64,000 nucleotides of DNA from [Mycobacterium] crassicus (GTDB lineage: Bacteria > Actinomycetota > Actinomycetes > Mycobacteriales > Mycobacteriaceae): positions 3,237,963-3,301,962 of the forward strand of contig NZ_CP084029.1 of NCBI RefSeq assembly GCF_020181615.1, written 5' to 3'. The position numbers and the translations under genes are program-made. The notes below the pieces were generated by a model. The model did no database searches. It had not been told where the DNA came from and saw only the letters and a list, made by a program, of their open reading frames with translations. How positions within the stretch are numbered: position 1 is the first letter of the stretch; each line of letters starts with the position of its first letter. Positions 26,065-34,880 of this stretch are shown here, piece by piece.

Positions 26065-27321
26065 TCAGCGCAACGGATCGAGTTCACGCAACACGGCGGA
26101 CTGTTTGCCAGTTGTGATCTGCTCGGCCAGCAGCCGACCTGTCACCGGGCCGTGCGTCAGCCCCCACATACCGTGCCCGCCCGCGACGTAAACCGTACGC
26201 GGGCACACCTCACCCACCACCGGCCGCCCGTCGGGGCTGACCGGGCGCGGGCCCACCCAGACGTCGCTGCGCTCATCCCAGCGCACACCGTCGAGCAGCG
26301 GGCGGGTCGCTGCCACGATCGCATCGACCCGCGCCGGGACGATCGGGGCGTCCGGGTCGCCGAACTCCATGGTGCCGGCGACCCGCAGCTTGCCGTTCAA
26401 CGGCGTGCAGGCCACCCGGGCGTCGGGCAGGTAGATCGGGCCGGTGACTGGTCCGTCCAGCGGCACCGTGAACGAGTAGCCACGGCCGGCCCGCACCGGC
26501 ACCCGGACCCAGCGGTCCGCGAGCCGAGACAGCCAGGCGCCGTTGGCGATTACCGCCGCCGCAGCGGTCAACCTCGTACCGTCGGACCCCGTGACCGCCG
26601 CACCGGCTCCGGCCGGCGACACGTCGATAACGTCCATGGTGTGCAACGCGGCGCCGCGCTCCACCACCGCGCGCCCCAGCGCGGTCACGAACCGGCCGGG
26701 GTCCAGGAATCGTTGGTCGTCGATCTGGACCGCCGCGGCCACCGCGGCCGATGCCAGCGGCACCCGTTCCCGCAGTGCCGCGCCGGTCAGTTCGGTGCCG
26801 AACACCGGCCGGCCGGCTTCGGAGAACCGCCGGAGTTCGTCGAGCAGCCGCTCTGCGTCGGCCGAGGTGCGGAAGATCGCGGTGATGGGAGCGTCGGTCA
26901 CCGGGGCCTCCACCCCGTTGGCCACCAGGACGTCGTAGGTCTCGATGCATTCGGCGCTCAGCGGCGCGTTGGCCCGCACCGCCCGGCGCCACGCCGATGG
27001 GCGGCTGTTGGCGGCGAACCGCGCCAAGAACGCCCACAGCGCCGGGCCGGCGTTCAGCGGGACCTGCAGCGGTGCGGTCCGACTGAGCAGCGACCGCAGC
27101 CCGAAGCGCAGGTTGGCGGGCTCGTTGAGGGGGATGGCCAGCGCCGGGGAGATCCAGCCGGCATTGCCCCATGAGGAACCGGCCGCCACCCCGGTGCGGT
27201 CGACGACCGTGACCTCGACACCGCGCTCCTGCAGGAACCAGGCGGTCGACAACCCGACGATGCCGGCGCCCACCACGATCACCGACCGTGGTGCGCCGTC
27301 GATCCGGTCGCGGTCACCCAT
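26065..27321 (-). CDS. FAD-dependent D-amino acid dehydrogenase (DadA-like)
   Basis: A 418-residue flavoprotein of the DAO family. The FAD motif is VIVVGAGIVGLSTAWFLQERG near residue 12, followed by GSSWGNAGWISPALAIPL, the DadA hallmark, and a C-terminal GPRPVSPDGRPVVGE and GHGMWGLTHGPVTGRL. DadA oxidatively deaminates D-amino acids at the membrane. The gene follows the PucR regulator by 60 bases on the same strand and is its likely target. ATG 27321 has GGAG only two bases ahead; GTG 27324 is in frame. Confidence 0.87.
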   Translation of the reverse strand: MGDRDRIDGAPRSVIVVGAGIVGLSTAWFLQERGVEVTVVDRTGVAAGSSWGNAGWISPALAIPLNEPANLRFGLRSLLSRTAPLQVPLNAGPALWAFLARFAANSRPSAWRRAVRANAPLSAECIETYDVLVANGVEAPVTDAPITAIFRTSADAERLLDELRRFSEAGRPVFGTELTGAALRERVPLASAAVAAAVQIDDQRFLDPGRFVTALGRAVVERGAALHTMDVIDVSPAGAGAAVTGSDGTRLTAAAAVIANGAWLSRLADRWVRVPVRAGRGYSFTVPLDGPVTGPIYLPDARVACTPLNGKLRVAGTMEFGDPDAPIVPARVDAIVAATRPLLDGVRWDERSDVWVGPRPVSPDGRPVVGEVCPRTVYVAGGHGMWGLTHGPVTGRLLAEQITTGKQSAVLRELDPLR

Positions 27322-27380
27322 CACTCCATGATGCGGCTGTCGTGCAAAACCCGGCTTGACCGATTCACACAACGGCGACG

Positions 27381-28931
27381 TCAGTGTTTGTCGATTTTCG
27401 ACATGTCACCCGCCGCGAGCTCGATCATTGCCGCGAAACGGGCGCGGGGATCGTCCAGGCCCAGCGGTGTCACCTCGGCCATCTTGCGCAGCCGGTAGCG
27501 CATCGTGTTCTCGTGCACCCCCAGCTGCTCGGCAGCCTGTGCCAGATCTCCCTGGGCGTCCAGCCAGGCCCGCAGGGTGGCCATGTATGGGGTGCCGTGT
27601 GCCGCGTCGTGGTGGCGCAGCTCGGCAACCGGCCCGCGGACCGGCACCCGGCCGGAACGCGCCGCGGTGTGCAGCCGCCACAGCACGATCCGGTCCCAGG
27701 ACTCGTCGTAGGCCGGCGGCTGGTCGTCGGGTGCGCCGGCTTCGTGCAGCGCCAGACATTCCTCGGCTTCGCGGCGCGCCGCGGTCAGCTCAGCCACTTC
27801 TGCGGCCGCACTGATCCCGGCCAGCACGCTGGCCTGCTGCGGCAGTGCCGAGCACAGTCCGCGTAACCACTGCCGGGCCGTTGCCGCATCCTCGGCAGGC
27901 AGCAGCGTGTACACGGTGTTGGCGGCCAGCGCGCTGCGTCCGGGACGCGACCAGCCGAACCCGGTTGTGCCGGCCTCGAAGGCCAACAGCAGTCCCGCGT
28001 GCGGCTGGGTGGCGATCCGGGTGCGCACGGCGATGACCCGCAGCGGCGTGGGCGGCAGACCCAACCGAGCCAGCAGGGCCGCAGCGTCGGCAAAGTCGAT
28101 GCCGCCGTCCAGCAGCCGGGTAACCCACTCGGACTCGACCTGGCGTTCCAGGTCCGCGCTGGCGCGGGACCGCAGCAGATGCAGGGCCACCGTGCGGGCG
28201 CCGTCGGCGAGGGCGGTCAGCCGCCGCCCGTTCAGCGGCGACGGGCAGGCCACCCACACCGCGCCGAGCAGTTCCCGGCCGGTCCGCACCGCCACCACCA
28301 TGCGCCCGGTCAGGCCGTGCTCGGGGTCGGGGTCGACGAACAACGGTTCGTCGTGCAGCTCCAAATGCGCCAGGACGCCGCGTTTTTCGAACAACTCCCG
28401 CAGTGCCCCGGCCTCCTGCCGGTTCAGGATCGTCGCCGAGCGTGCCGGATCGGCGTGCCGCTGCCCACGCGAATAGGACAGCAGCCGACCCAGCTGGTCC
28501 TCGATGGTGACCGCTCCCCCGACCGCGTCGGCGAGGCTGTCGGCCACCGCGAACAAGTCTGTCGGGCCACGGCCGGACTCGGTCTCCCTGCCCTCGAGCA
28601 CCAACCCGTAGACCACCGCGGCCAACTCGCTCCAGGACACCGCGGGGTCCACCACCAGCACGGCCAGGGCCTCGCCCTCACCGGCGAACGCCGTCTTGTC
28701 TTCGCCGCCACGCACCAGCACGGCGACGGCCTTGGCCGCCACCGCCCAGCGCACCGCCTCCTTTACCGAGCGGGCACCGACGGCCAGCAGCACATCGCCG
28801 ACGGCGGCACGTTCACCGGTCGCCTCGTGCATCACCACGCTGCTCAGCGGCGTCGTCCGCGGGACGGAACAGAACCGAAGGCGAACCCCGTAGCTGCCCA
28901 CCACGTTGACCAGTCGGTCCAGCGTCACCAT
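27381..28931 (-). CDS. PucR-family transcriptional regulator
   Basis: A 516-residue regulator. The N-terminal half is a PucR-like ligand domain, a GAF-like middle (about residues 130-250) follows, and the C-terminal helix-turn-helix (PucR HTH_30) is AQAAEQLGVHENTMRYRLRKM near residues 470-495. Such proteins control purine, proline or amino-acid catabolism. ATG 28931 is the start. The upstream MFS gene runs 119 bases into this gene in another frame, and a TGATG junction just at this ATG suggests that the MFS frame once ended here. Confidence 0.88.
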   Translation of the reverse strand: MVTLDRLVNVVGSYGVRLRFCSVPRTTPLSSVVMHEATGERAAVGDVLLAVGARSVKEAVRWAVAAKAVAVLVRGGEDKTAFAGEGEALAVLVVDPAVSWSELAAVVYGLVLEGRETESGRGPTDLFAVADSLADAVGGAVTIEDQLGRLLSYSRGQRHADPARSATILNRQEAGALRELFEKRGVLAHLELHDEPLFVDPDPEHGLTGRMVVAVRTGRELLGAVWVACPSPLNGRRLTALADGARTVALHLLRSRASADLERQVESEWVTRLLDGGIDFADAAALLARLGLPPTPLRVIAVRTRIATQPHAGLLLAFEAGTTGFGWSRPGRSALAANTVYTLLPAEDAATARQWLRGLCSALPQQASVLAGISAAAEVAELTAARREAEECLALHEAGAPDDQPPAYDESWDRIVLWRLHTAARSGRVPVRGPVAELRHHDAAHGTPYMATLRAWLDAQGDLAQAAEQLGVHENTMRYRLRKMAEVTPLGLDDPRARFAAMIELAAGDMSKIDKH

Positions 28932-30165
28932 CAACCGAGCCTAGCCAGGTCGCGCCGCTGATCCCGCCGATCGGACTGCGCCCGCGGGTCTCCGGCGCCA
29001 GCATCCACGCCGCCGCCGCCACCAGCACGACACCACCGCTGATCGCGAATCCCCACCCGAAGGACAGTCGCTGGGCGATCTGACCGACCACCAGCGACCC
29101 GAAGATAGAGCCGAGGTCGGCCATCATCTGATAGGTCGCCACCGCGGTGCCTGCCCGGGCCTGATTGCCGACCAGGTCGGCGATCACAGCCTGCTGCGGC
29201 GCCCCGTACATGCCACTGGCCAGCCCACTCAGATACGCCGCGATCAGGAACACCGCCAGCGACGAGCTCGCTCCGAGCAGGATCGTCGCGGCGCCGGAGA
29301 CCAGCAGCCCGGTTATCAGCGGACCACGCCGGCCGATGCGGTCGGACAGGTGGCCGCTGGGCAGCACCGCGCAGACATTGCCGATCCCGATCGTCGCCAG
29401 CGCCAGGCCGGCGAATGCGGGGCCGCGGTCCAGAACCTCGGTGACGAACAGCGGCACCAACGCGACCCGCAGCCCGAACACCGACCAGCCGGTGGCGAAG
29501 TTCGACAGCAGCGCCGAGCGATAGGCGCGGTGCGTCAGCGCGTCGCGCACCGACACCGTGGGCCCGGATGAGTCAGCCGGCTCTGCCAGGTGGGAGTGGC
29601 GCAGGCTGACGAATACGACGCCGGCGGCCACCAGCAGCACCGAACCGTAGAACAGGAAGGGCGCACGGAGACCGAAACCCGCCGTCAGACTCCCCAATAC
29701 CGGTCCCCCGACGGTCCCCAGCAGGAACGCGGTGGCGAACAGACCAGCGACCTGCCCGCGCGCATCGGCCGGGCTGACCCGGATCATCAGGCCCACCGCG
29801 GCGATGAAGAACATCGTCGAACCGACGCCGCCCAGCGCCCGGAAAATCAGCAATTGCCAGTAGGTCTCAACGAAGGCGCAGGCGGTGGTGGACACCGAGA
29901 CGATCAACAGGCCGCTCACATAGACCCGGCGCTCCCCCACCCGCTGCACCAGCACACCGCTCACCGGCGCGAAGCACAACCGGGTCAGCGCGAACGCCGT
30001 GATGAGGAACGTCGTCGCCGAAATGCTCACACCGAAATGGCGGGCATAGACCGGCAATACCGGCGACACCACCCCGTAGCCGAGTGCGATCAGGAAGTTC
30101 GCGGTGAGCAGCACCCAGATCTCTCGCGGCAACCGCATTCGGGCGGCGCGCGAGTCAGAGGTCAC
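28813..30165 (-). CDS. MFS transporter with an anomalous C-terminal tail
   Basis: A 450-residue major facilitator protein with about 12 membrane segments. It has the motif A-like [16 protein letters not shown] between segments 2 and 3 and a repeat ([16 protein letters not shown]) in the second half, typical of drug/H+ antiporters. The last hydrophobic segment ends near LAPETRGR. The remaining 50 or so residues are charged, low in hydrophobicity and encoded over the start of the PucR gene. A one-base frame change near 28980 would end the protein at a TGA overlapping the PucR ATG. GTG 30165 starts it; ATG 30138 is possible. Confidence 0.82.
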   Translation of the reverse strand: MTSDSRAARMRLPREIWVLLTANFLIALGYGVVSPVLPVYARHFGVSISATTFLITAFALTRLCFAPVSGVLVQRVGERRVYVSGLLIVSVSTTACAFVETYWQLLIFRALGGVGSTMFFIAAVGLMIRVSPADARGQVAGLFATAFLLGTVGGPVLGSLTAGFGLRAPFLFYGSVLLVAAGVVFVSLRHSHLAEPADSSGPTVSVRDALTHRAYRSALLSNFATGWSVFGLRVALVPLFVTEVLDRGPAFAGLALATIGIGNVCAVLPSGHLSDRIGRRGPLITGLLVSGAATILLGASSSLAVFLIAAYLSGLASGMYGAPQQAVIADLVGNQARAGTAVATYQMMADLGSIFGSLVVGQIAQRLSFGWGFAISGGVVLVAAAAWMLAPETRGRSPIGGISGATWLGSVDGDAGPTGQRGGQLRGSPSVLFRPADDAAEQRGDARGDR

Positions 30166-30242
30166 CCGATAATCTTAGTCATCGCTTAGGACGGGCTGAT
30201 CGGCCACGGTCCATGCCAGGCGGCGGAAGGGGACGCGACGAC

Positions 30243-30641
30243 GTGTCAGCCCCCGACGTCCGCGAGCTGGCAGCGATTTTCGGCGGCGGGGTGCTGGGCG
30301 GGTTGGCACGCGCCGTACTGGAGACCGTCGCGCCGGCCGATCCGACACAGTGGCCGTGGGCGACATTCGGCGCCAACATCGTCGGCGCCTTCCTGTTGGG
30401 ATACTTCACCACCCGGTTGTTGGAGCGGCTGCCGGTGTCGAGTTATCGGCGGCCGCTGCTGGGTACCGGATTGTGCGGTGCGTTGACCACCTTCTCGACC
30501 ATGCAGGTCGAGGTTCTGCGGATGTTCGAGCATGGCCGGACGGGTCTGGCCCTGGGTTACCTGTCGGCCAGCGTGGTGGTCGGTCTGGTGGCGATCCACC
30601 TGGCCACCGCCCTGGTGCGACGGGTGCGGGTGCACCGATGA
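30243..30641 (+). CDS. crcB: Fluoride channel subunit CrcB (first copy)
   Basis: A 132-residue four-segment membrane protein of the CrcB/Fluc family: GGVLGGLAR near the start, the N in [12 protein letters not shown] and the central [14 protein letters not shown] break that lines the pore. It exports fluoride as a dual-topology or hetero-dimeric channel. GTG 30243 with GGGGA upstream starts it. Its stop overlaps the second crcB start, and the pair resembles Rv3069/Rv3070. Confidence 0.93.
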   Translation: MSAPDVRELAAIFGGGVLGGLARAVLETVAPADPTQWPWATFGANIVGAFLLGYFTTRLLERLPVSSYRRPLLGTGLCGALTTFSTMQVEVLRMFEHGRTGLALGYLSASVVVGLVAIHLATALVRRVRVHR

Positions 30642-31003
30642 GCGCGGTGGTGTGGGTGTGCGTCGGCCTGGCCGGGGGCGTCGGCGCGGTGCTGCGGTTC
30701 GTGGTGGACCGTGCCGTGGCACGCCGGGCCGCGTCGGCGTTTCCGGCGGGCACCCTGGTGGTGAACCTCAGCGGGGCGGCGGTCCTCGGCCTGATGAGCG
30801 GGCTGGTGTTGCCGGCCGAGGTGACTTTGCTGGCGGGCACGGCACTGGTCGGTTCCTACACCACTTTTTCCACCTGGATGCTGGAGACGCACCGGTTGGC
30901 CGAGGAGCGCCAGTTCCGAACCGCGGCGGCCAACATCATCGCCGGTATCGTCCTGGGCCTGGCCGCCACGGAGCTCGGGAGATGGGTCGCCGGAGCGCTG
31001 TGA
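30638..31003 (+). CDS. crcB: Fluoride channel subunit CrcB (second copy)
   Basis: A 121-residue CrcB protein with the same signatures: [23 protein letters not shown] and [17 protein letters not shown]. It begins with ATG 30638 in an ATGA overlap with the first copy. In actinobacteria two unequal CrcB genes encode the two halves of one antiparallel channel, which is the likely arrangement here. Confidence 0.93.
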   Translation: MSAVVWVCVGLAGGVGAVLRFVVDRAVARRAASAFPAGTLVVNLSGAAVLGLMSGLVLPAEVTLLAGTALVGSYTTFSTWMLETHRLAEERQFRTAAANIIAGIVLGLAATELGRWVAGAL

Positions 31004-31045
31004 CGCTGGCCATTGCCCCGCCCCCGGTAATCTCAACCCGGCGGT

Positions 31046-31084
31046 CAGCGAGCCTCGACGAAGGAGAGGCGAAGCTGGTCCGCC
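31046..31084. repeat. Palindromic repeat element, short copy
   Basis: CAGCGAGCCTCGACGAAG and then GAGAGGCGAAGCTGG, followed by tcCGCC. It matches both ends of the element at 21489-21552 but lacks that copy's GC-rich centre. It is intergenic here, after the crcB pair. Two related copies define a small repeat family; more copies are expected elsewhere in the genome. Confidence 0.55.
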
Positions 31085-31108
31085 GACTCCAAATCCGGAG
31101 GCTTGATC

Positions 31109-31144
31109 ATGATGAGTTACCGAGACAACGAGGTTCGGCGATGA
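31109..31144 (+). CDS. Eleven-codon upstream ORF coupled to the membrane protein gene
   Basis: ATG 31109 is preceded by GGAGG at 7 bases and encodes MMSYRDNEVRR. Its TGA overlaps the next start as ATGA (31141-31144). The ribosome site belongs to this small frame and not to the main gene, so the main gene may depend on re-initiation. No known peptide is recognised. Confidence 0.5.
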   Translation: MMSYRDNEVRR

Positions 31145-31674
31145 GCGACGTCGTGGACACGGCCCGTGGCGCCGGCCCGGACGGCGAATCGCACCGGCCC
31201 GCACTGCTGCGGCTGTGGGACCGTCGGGCCGCGTTCAAACCGTTTGCCGTGGCCGGGGTCGGCGCGATCGTGGCCGGCGGTGTACTGGCCTCCGCCATCG
31301 CCGCGCCGGCGCCCACCCGCCATGGCGTCTGGGCGGTCGCCTATCTGGTGCTGGTGCTGGGGGTTGGCCAGCTGGTGATCGGGGCGGGCCTGACGTTGCT
31401 GGCCGCGGAGCCTCCGACGCCGCGCCGAGCCGCGATCGCCGCCGCGGCCTACAACGTCTCCGGAGTCGCCATCGTTCTCGGTGTCGTCACCGACCATGTC
31501 GTGGTGTTCGACGTGGGTTCCGCACTGCTCTTCGTGATGCTGGCGGCGGCGCTGTACGGCGTCCGGCGCAGTACGCAACGTGGCTGGACGCTGTGGGCCT
31601 ACCGGCTGTTCATCGCGGCACTGATCGTGAGCATCCCGATCGGGGCGCTGATCACCACCGCCGGCCGGGGCTAG
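31141..31674 (+). CDS. Multi-pass membrane protein, function unknown
   Basis: A 177-residue protein with about five hydrophobic segments: FKPFAVAGVGAIVAGGVLASAIA, VWAVAYLVLVLGVGQLVIGAGLTLLA, AAIAAAAYNVSGVAIVLGVV, VFDVGSALLFVMLAAALYGV and LFIAALIVSIPIGALITT. A short polar N-terminus precedes them. ATG 31141 is coupled to the upstream small ORF. I do not recognise a named family; conserved membrane proteins of this size are common in mycobacteria. Confidence 0.75.
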   Translation: MSDVVDTARGAGPDGESHRPALLRLWDRRAAFKPFAVAGVGAIVAGGVLASAIAAPAPTRHGVWAVAYLVLVLGVGQLVIGAGLTLLAAEPPTPRRAAIAAAAYNVSGVAIVLGVVTDHVVVFDVGSALLFVMLAAALYGVRRSTQRGWTLWAYRLFIAALIVSIPIGALITTAGRG

Positions 31675-31686
31675 GCCGGCACTGCG

Positions 31687-32055
31687 TCACTGCTGCGCCA
31701 ACAGCTTGGCCAGCACCGCCGCCTGACTGCCGTCGACCTCGCGGGTCGCGGTCACCAGGGTGACGGTCTTGTGGCCCCGGGTCAGCGCACGCAGGGCGTC
31801 GAACGCGGCGGCACCCTGCGGGGTCTGCAATTCCGCTTCGTAACGGGTGACGAACTCATCGAAGCGCTCCGGCTGATGGTTGTACCAACTGCGCAGCTCC
31901 TTCGACGGCGCCGCGTCCTTGAACCACTGCCCCACCCGGGGATCGTCTTTGTGGAACCCCCGCGGCCACACCCGGTCGACGAGGATTCGCTCGCCGTCGG
32001 CCGCGCTGGGTTCGTCGTAAACGCGGGTCACCCGGAACGTGGTTTTGATGGCCAT
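31687..32055 (-). CDS. DUF488-family protein
   Basis: A 122-residue protein with the DUF488 signatures RVYDEP, ILVDRVWPRGFHKD, SKELRSWYNHQPERFDEF and TLVTATRE. The role of the family is not established. It is convergent with the membrane protein, 12 bases away. ATG 32055 is the start; no strong ribosome site is visible. Confidence 0.88.
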   Translation of the reverse strand: MAIKTTFRVTRVYDEPSAADGERILVDRVWPRGFHKDDPRVGQWFKDAAPSKELRSWYNHQPERFDEFVTRYEAELQTPQGAAAFDALRALTRGHKTVTLVTATREVDGSQAAVLAKLLAQQ

Positions 32056-32132
32056 AATCCATAATATCGCCGGCTGCAGGGCTGCCGGCCTAGATCTGGG
32101 ACGGCAGCTTAGTGCTCCCCGGCATGCAGAAA

Positions 32133-32160
32133 CCTCCTTGCCGACGTATCGACAAGGAGG
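32133..32160 (-). terminator. Terminator of ssrA
   Basis: The stem CCTCCTTG/CAAGGAGG with an inner CGA/TCG and loop CGTA lies 18 bases past the tmRNA 3' end. On the minus strand it is followed by TTTCTG. Confidence 0.7.
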
Positions 32161-32177
32161 CCTCAGCTATGAAGTTG

Positions 32178-32567
32178 TGGAGCTGCCGGGAATCGAACCC
32201 GGGTCCTACGGCATTCCCTCAAGACTTCTCCGTGCGCAGTTCGCTATGCCTCTACTTGGATCTCCCGGTCACGCGAACAAGCCGAGATGACGATCCCAGT
32301 CGCTGTTGGTGTCCCGATAAATCCCGCGACCGGACGTATCGGTGGATCCCTCTAGTCGATGCCAGGGTCCGGGCCGAGGGAGGTCCCGGTCTGACAGGCC
32401 CGCTATCGCTTAGGCAGCGAGAGCGAAGTCGCTCTGAAGAGCGACCTTAGCCGGAGTAAGTGCAACCTTGGCGCTTACTTGGTTACAGCGACGCTTAACG
32501 GTGGTCTCCTGCCTGCACCGGCACGCTTCCCTTGATTCGACACACGCAGTCGAAACCTTTCAGCCCC
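32178..32567 (-). ncRNA. ssrA: Transfer-messenger RNA (tmRNA)
   Basis: The minus strand begins GGGGCTGAAAGGTTTCGACTG and ends with T-arm GGGTTCGATTCCCGGC and CAGCTCC plus discriminator A; GGGGCTG pairs with CAGCTCC as the acceptor stem. CCA is not encoded. The length is about 390 bases against about 368 in M. tuberculosis. The extra 24 bases match an enlarged tag frame. Together with SmpB, encoded 1.8 kb away, it rescues stalled ribosomes and tags the nascent protein for proteolysis. The 5' end could be one base further (32568). Confidence 0.93.
32410..32472 (-). other. tmRNA tag reading frame, 20 codons
   Basis: The context ACCAAGTAAGC before GCC matches the M. tuberculosis resume site. From GCC 32472 the frame runs 20 codons to TAA: AKVALTPAKVALQSDFALAA. 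The C-terminal ALAA, which ClpXP-type proteases recognise, is kept. The pentapeptide AKVAL is repeated seven codons apart, and the two DNA copies differ at three third-codon positions. Other mycobacteria have a 12-residue tag of the form ADSxQRDYALAA. Confidence 0.75.
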
Positions 32568-32676
32568 CTGTCCTTATCTCAGTACGACCCGCCGAGTCGG
32601 CGAGACACCTCATGGTACCGGCCTACAACGACAGGCCGCGACATCTTATTTCCCTGGCCGGCCTGCGGCAGCGCCG

Positions 32677-33510
32677 TCACATGACGTAGTTCAGGTGCTG
32701 CACGATGCGGGCGCCGACGTCCCGATCGCCGTCCACCTCTACCGCGCCCGGTGCCGCACGCCCGCCGGCCACCCGCGTGAACTCCACGCCGTCCATCCGG
32801 ATGACGGCGGTGGGCGCGTGCCCACCGAAGTCGTCGACCACGGCCGCGCGCCCGTCGACCGCGACCCGGATGGTGCGCGCCAGCGGCCCGGTCAACTCGA
32901 TGGCCACTCGGGAGCCCTGCGGCGCACCGCCGAGCTTGCCCACCACGAACCCCATGACCGCGGCCATCTCGTCGAGCGCCTGCCGGGACGCCGGGCCCAC
33001 CAGTTCCGGGCCGGACGCCGGCAGCCCGAGCCCGTCGCGAATGTCGAGTTCGTGCATCCAGCAGTCGAAGATCCGCACCCGCATGAACCGGCCGTAGCTG
33101 TCCGGGCCCACCGGCGTCATCGTCGGCGCGTTCCACGCCTGGTCGGACATCCCCACCAGGACCGCGCGCCGCTCCTCGGTCACCGAACGGAATCGTCGCA
33201 GCAGCTCCGCACCGGATTCGTCGCGCAGATGCCGGACCCAGCGCTCGTTCATCGCGCCGATCTCGTTGCGGACGTGTTCGAACGTCGACACGTCGAGATC
33301 GCTTTCGGGAGTGGGGATTCCGAGCAGCACGGACTCGGTGCCGGCGATGTGCGCGACGACGTCACGCACCGACCATTCCGGCAGCGGAACCGGCTGCGTC
33401 CACTGCTGCTCGGTCAGCCCGCCGAGCAGATGATTGAGGGAATCCCAGCAGGCGAACAGCCCTGCCAACACCTCGGACTTGTCGAGCCGCGTCGCAACAG
33501 GACTGGTCAT
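32677..33510 (-). CDS. Maleylpyruvate isomerase/DinB-like, mycothiol-dependent-type protein
   Basis: A 277-residue protein of the actinobacterial MDMPI-N type. The N-terminal four-helix domain contains WSVRDVVAHIAGTE and later RIFDCWMHELDIRDGLG, where His residues bind a metal in the family; a C-terminal sterol-carrier-like region follows. Members are thought to use mycothiol. In M. tuberculosis the counterpart (Rv3099c) also sits next to the smpB block. The substrate is unknown. Confidence 0.85.
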   Translation of the reverse strand: MTSPVATRLDKSEVLAGLFACWDSLNHLLGGLTEQQWTQPVPLPEWSVRDVVAHIAGTESVLLGIPTPESDLDVSTFEHVRNEIGAMNERWVRHLRDESGAELLRRFRSVTEERRAVLVGMSDQAWNAPTMTPVGPDSYGRFMRVRIFDCWMHELDIRDGLGLPASGPELVGPASRQALDEMAAVMGFVVGKLGGAPQGSRVAIELTGPLARTIRVAVDGRAAVVDDFGGHAPTAVIRMDGVEFTRVAGGRAAPGAVEVDGDRDVGARIVQHLNYVM

Positions 33511-33534
33511 GAACTCCGATGCTAAACCCGGCCG

Positions 33535-34380
33535 CTACCCGGCGGTGATCATCGCCACGGCAGCCACGGCCGCCGCCATGCCGACCAGCTGGCCGCGGTG
33601 CACCCGCTCACGCAGCAGCACGATGGCCAGCACGACGGTCACCGCCGGAAACAGCGAGATCAGCACGCTGGCCAGCGACAGGTCCGATCCCCGCAGCGCC
33701 AGCAGCATCGCGACGTTGGCGCCGGTGTCGGACAGCCCGGCCAGCACCGCCAGTTTCATCGGCCCGCCCGACGGCAGCCGCAGCTCCCCGGCGCCGGTCG
33801 CCGCGGTGAACACCAGCACCGCGGCCGCGACCCGCGCGAACGCCAATGGCCACAGGCCCGAGTCGGCCGGTGCCTCGTGCAGGAACACGAAGTCGAGTCC
33901 GAACGTCACCCCGGCGCCGACCGTCAGCCAGGCCACCTTGCGGGTGAACCGGTGCGGCCGGATGTCCTCGTCGGTGGCCTGCCGGCTCACCAGGACCACC
34001 GCCACCAGTGCCAGCACGATTCCCATCGCGGCCACCGGCCCGGGCCGCTCCCCCTGGATCAGGCCGATCACCACCGGCACCCCGGCTGTGAGTACCGCCG
34101 ACACCGGCGACACCACCGAGATGGGGCCGGCCCCCAGCGCCGCGTAGAACCACCAGCCGCCCAGACCCAACGCCACCCCGGAGGCCAGGCCCCAGCCGAT
34201 CGCACCCGGCGGGATCGGCCCGCCCACACCGATGGCGAGCCCGCCCAACAGCACCAGCGCCAAGGGGTAGGACACCAGCACCACCCGCAGGGCCGGGACC
34301 CGGCGCGCGGCGAGACCGCCGGCAAAGTCACTGACTCCGAATCCGGCCGCCGACAGCAGCGCTAGGGCGGCGCCGATCAC
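33535..34380 (-). CDS. EamA/DMT-superfamily transporter
   Basis: A 281-residue membrane protein with about ten hydrophobic segments in two EamA repeats (each ending near [24 protein letters not shown] and [25 protein letters not shown]). Such proteins export metabolites or drugs; the substrate is unknown. GTG 34380 overlaps the smpB stop (GTGA), so it is translationally coupled to smpB. Confidence 0.87.
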   Translation of the reverse strand: MIGAALALLSAAGFGVSDFAGGLAARRVPALRVVLVSYPLALVLLGGLAIGVGGPIPPGAIGWGLASGVALGLGGWWFYAALGAGPISVVSPVSAVLTAGVPVVIGLIQGERPGPVAAMGIVLALVAVVLVSRQATDEDIRPHRFTRKVAWLTVGAGVTFGLDFVFLHEAPADSGLWPLAFARVAAAVLVFTAATGAGELRLPSGGPMKLAVLAGLSDTGANVAMLLALRGSDLSLASVLISLFPAVTVVLAIVLLRERVHRGQLVGMAAAVAAVAMITAG

Positions 34381-34877
34381 ATACCCTTAGCGCGCCGCCC
34401 GAGCGCGCGGGTCACTTCGCGCTGAGCGTCGCGGCGTGCGAGATCCTGCCGCTTGTCGTGGGCCTGCTTACCGCGCGCCAACGCCAACTCGACCTTGACC
34501 TTGCCTTCGGTGAAGTACACCGACAGCGGCACCAGGGTCAGGTTGCCGTCGCGGATCTTGCCGATCAGCATGTCGATCTGGCGCCGGTGCAGCAGCAGCT
34601 TGCGGGTGCGCCGCGGGTCGTGATTGGTCCAGGTGCCGTGCTGGTACTCGGGGATGTGCATGTTGCGCAGCCACACCTCCCCGTCGTCGACGGTGGCGAA
34701 CGCGTCGACCAGAGAAGCCTGGCCGGCCCGCAGGCTCTTCACCTCGGTGCCCAGCAGCGACACCCCGGCCTCGTACACGTCCAGAATCGAATAGTTGTGT
34801 CGTGCTTTGCGATTCGACGCGACGATCTGCTTGTCCGGCTTCTTCTTGCTGCCCTTGTCCGCCGATTTCTTGGCCAT
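34377..34877 (-). CDS. smpB: SsrA-binding protein SmpB
   Basis: A 166-residue SmpB. It shows [34 protein letters not shown], the ribosome/tmRNA-contacting [28 protein letters not shown], and the basic tail [21 protein letters not shown] that enters the decoding channel. It brings alanyl-tmRNA to stalled ribosomes. It follows ftsX by 3 bases in the ftsE-ftsX-smpB operon, and ssrA lies downstream. Confidence 0.97.
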   Translation of the reverse strand: MAKKSADKGSKKKPDKQIVASNRKARHNYSILDVYEAGVSLLGTEVKSLRAGQASLVDAFATVDDGEVWLRNMHIPEYQHGTWTNHDPRRTRKLLLHRRQIDMLIGKIRDGNLTLVPLSVYFTEGKVKVELALARGKQAHDKRQDLARRDAQREVTRALGRRAKGM

Positions 34878-34880
34878 CGC

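Noticed and set aside
30176..30242. Fluoride riboswitch before the crcB pair
   Set aside because: The short leader lacks the conserved crcB-motif stem and pseudoknot sequences.
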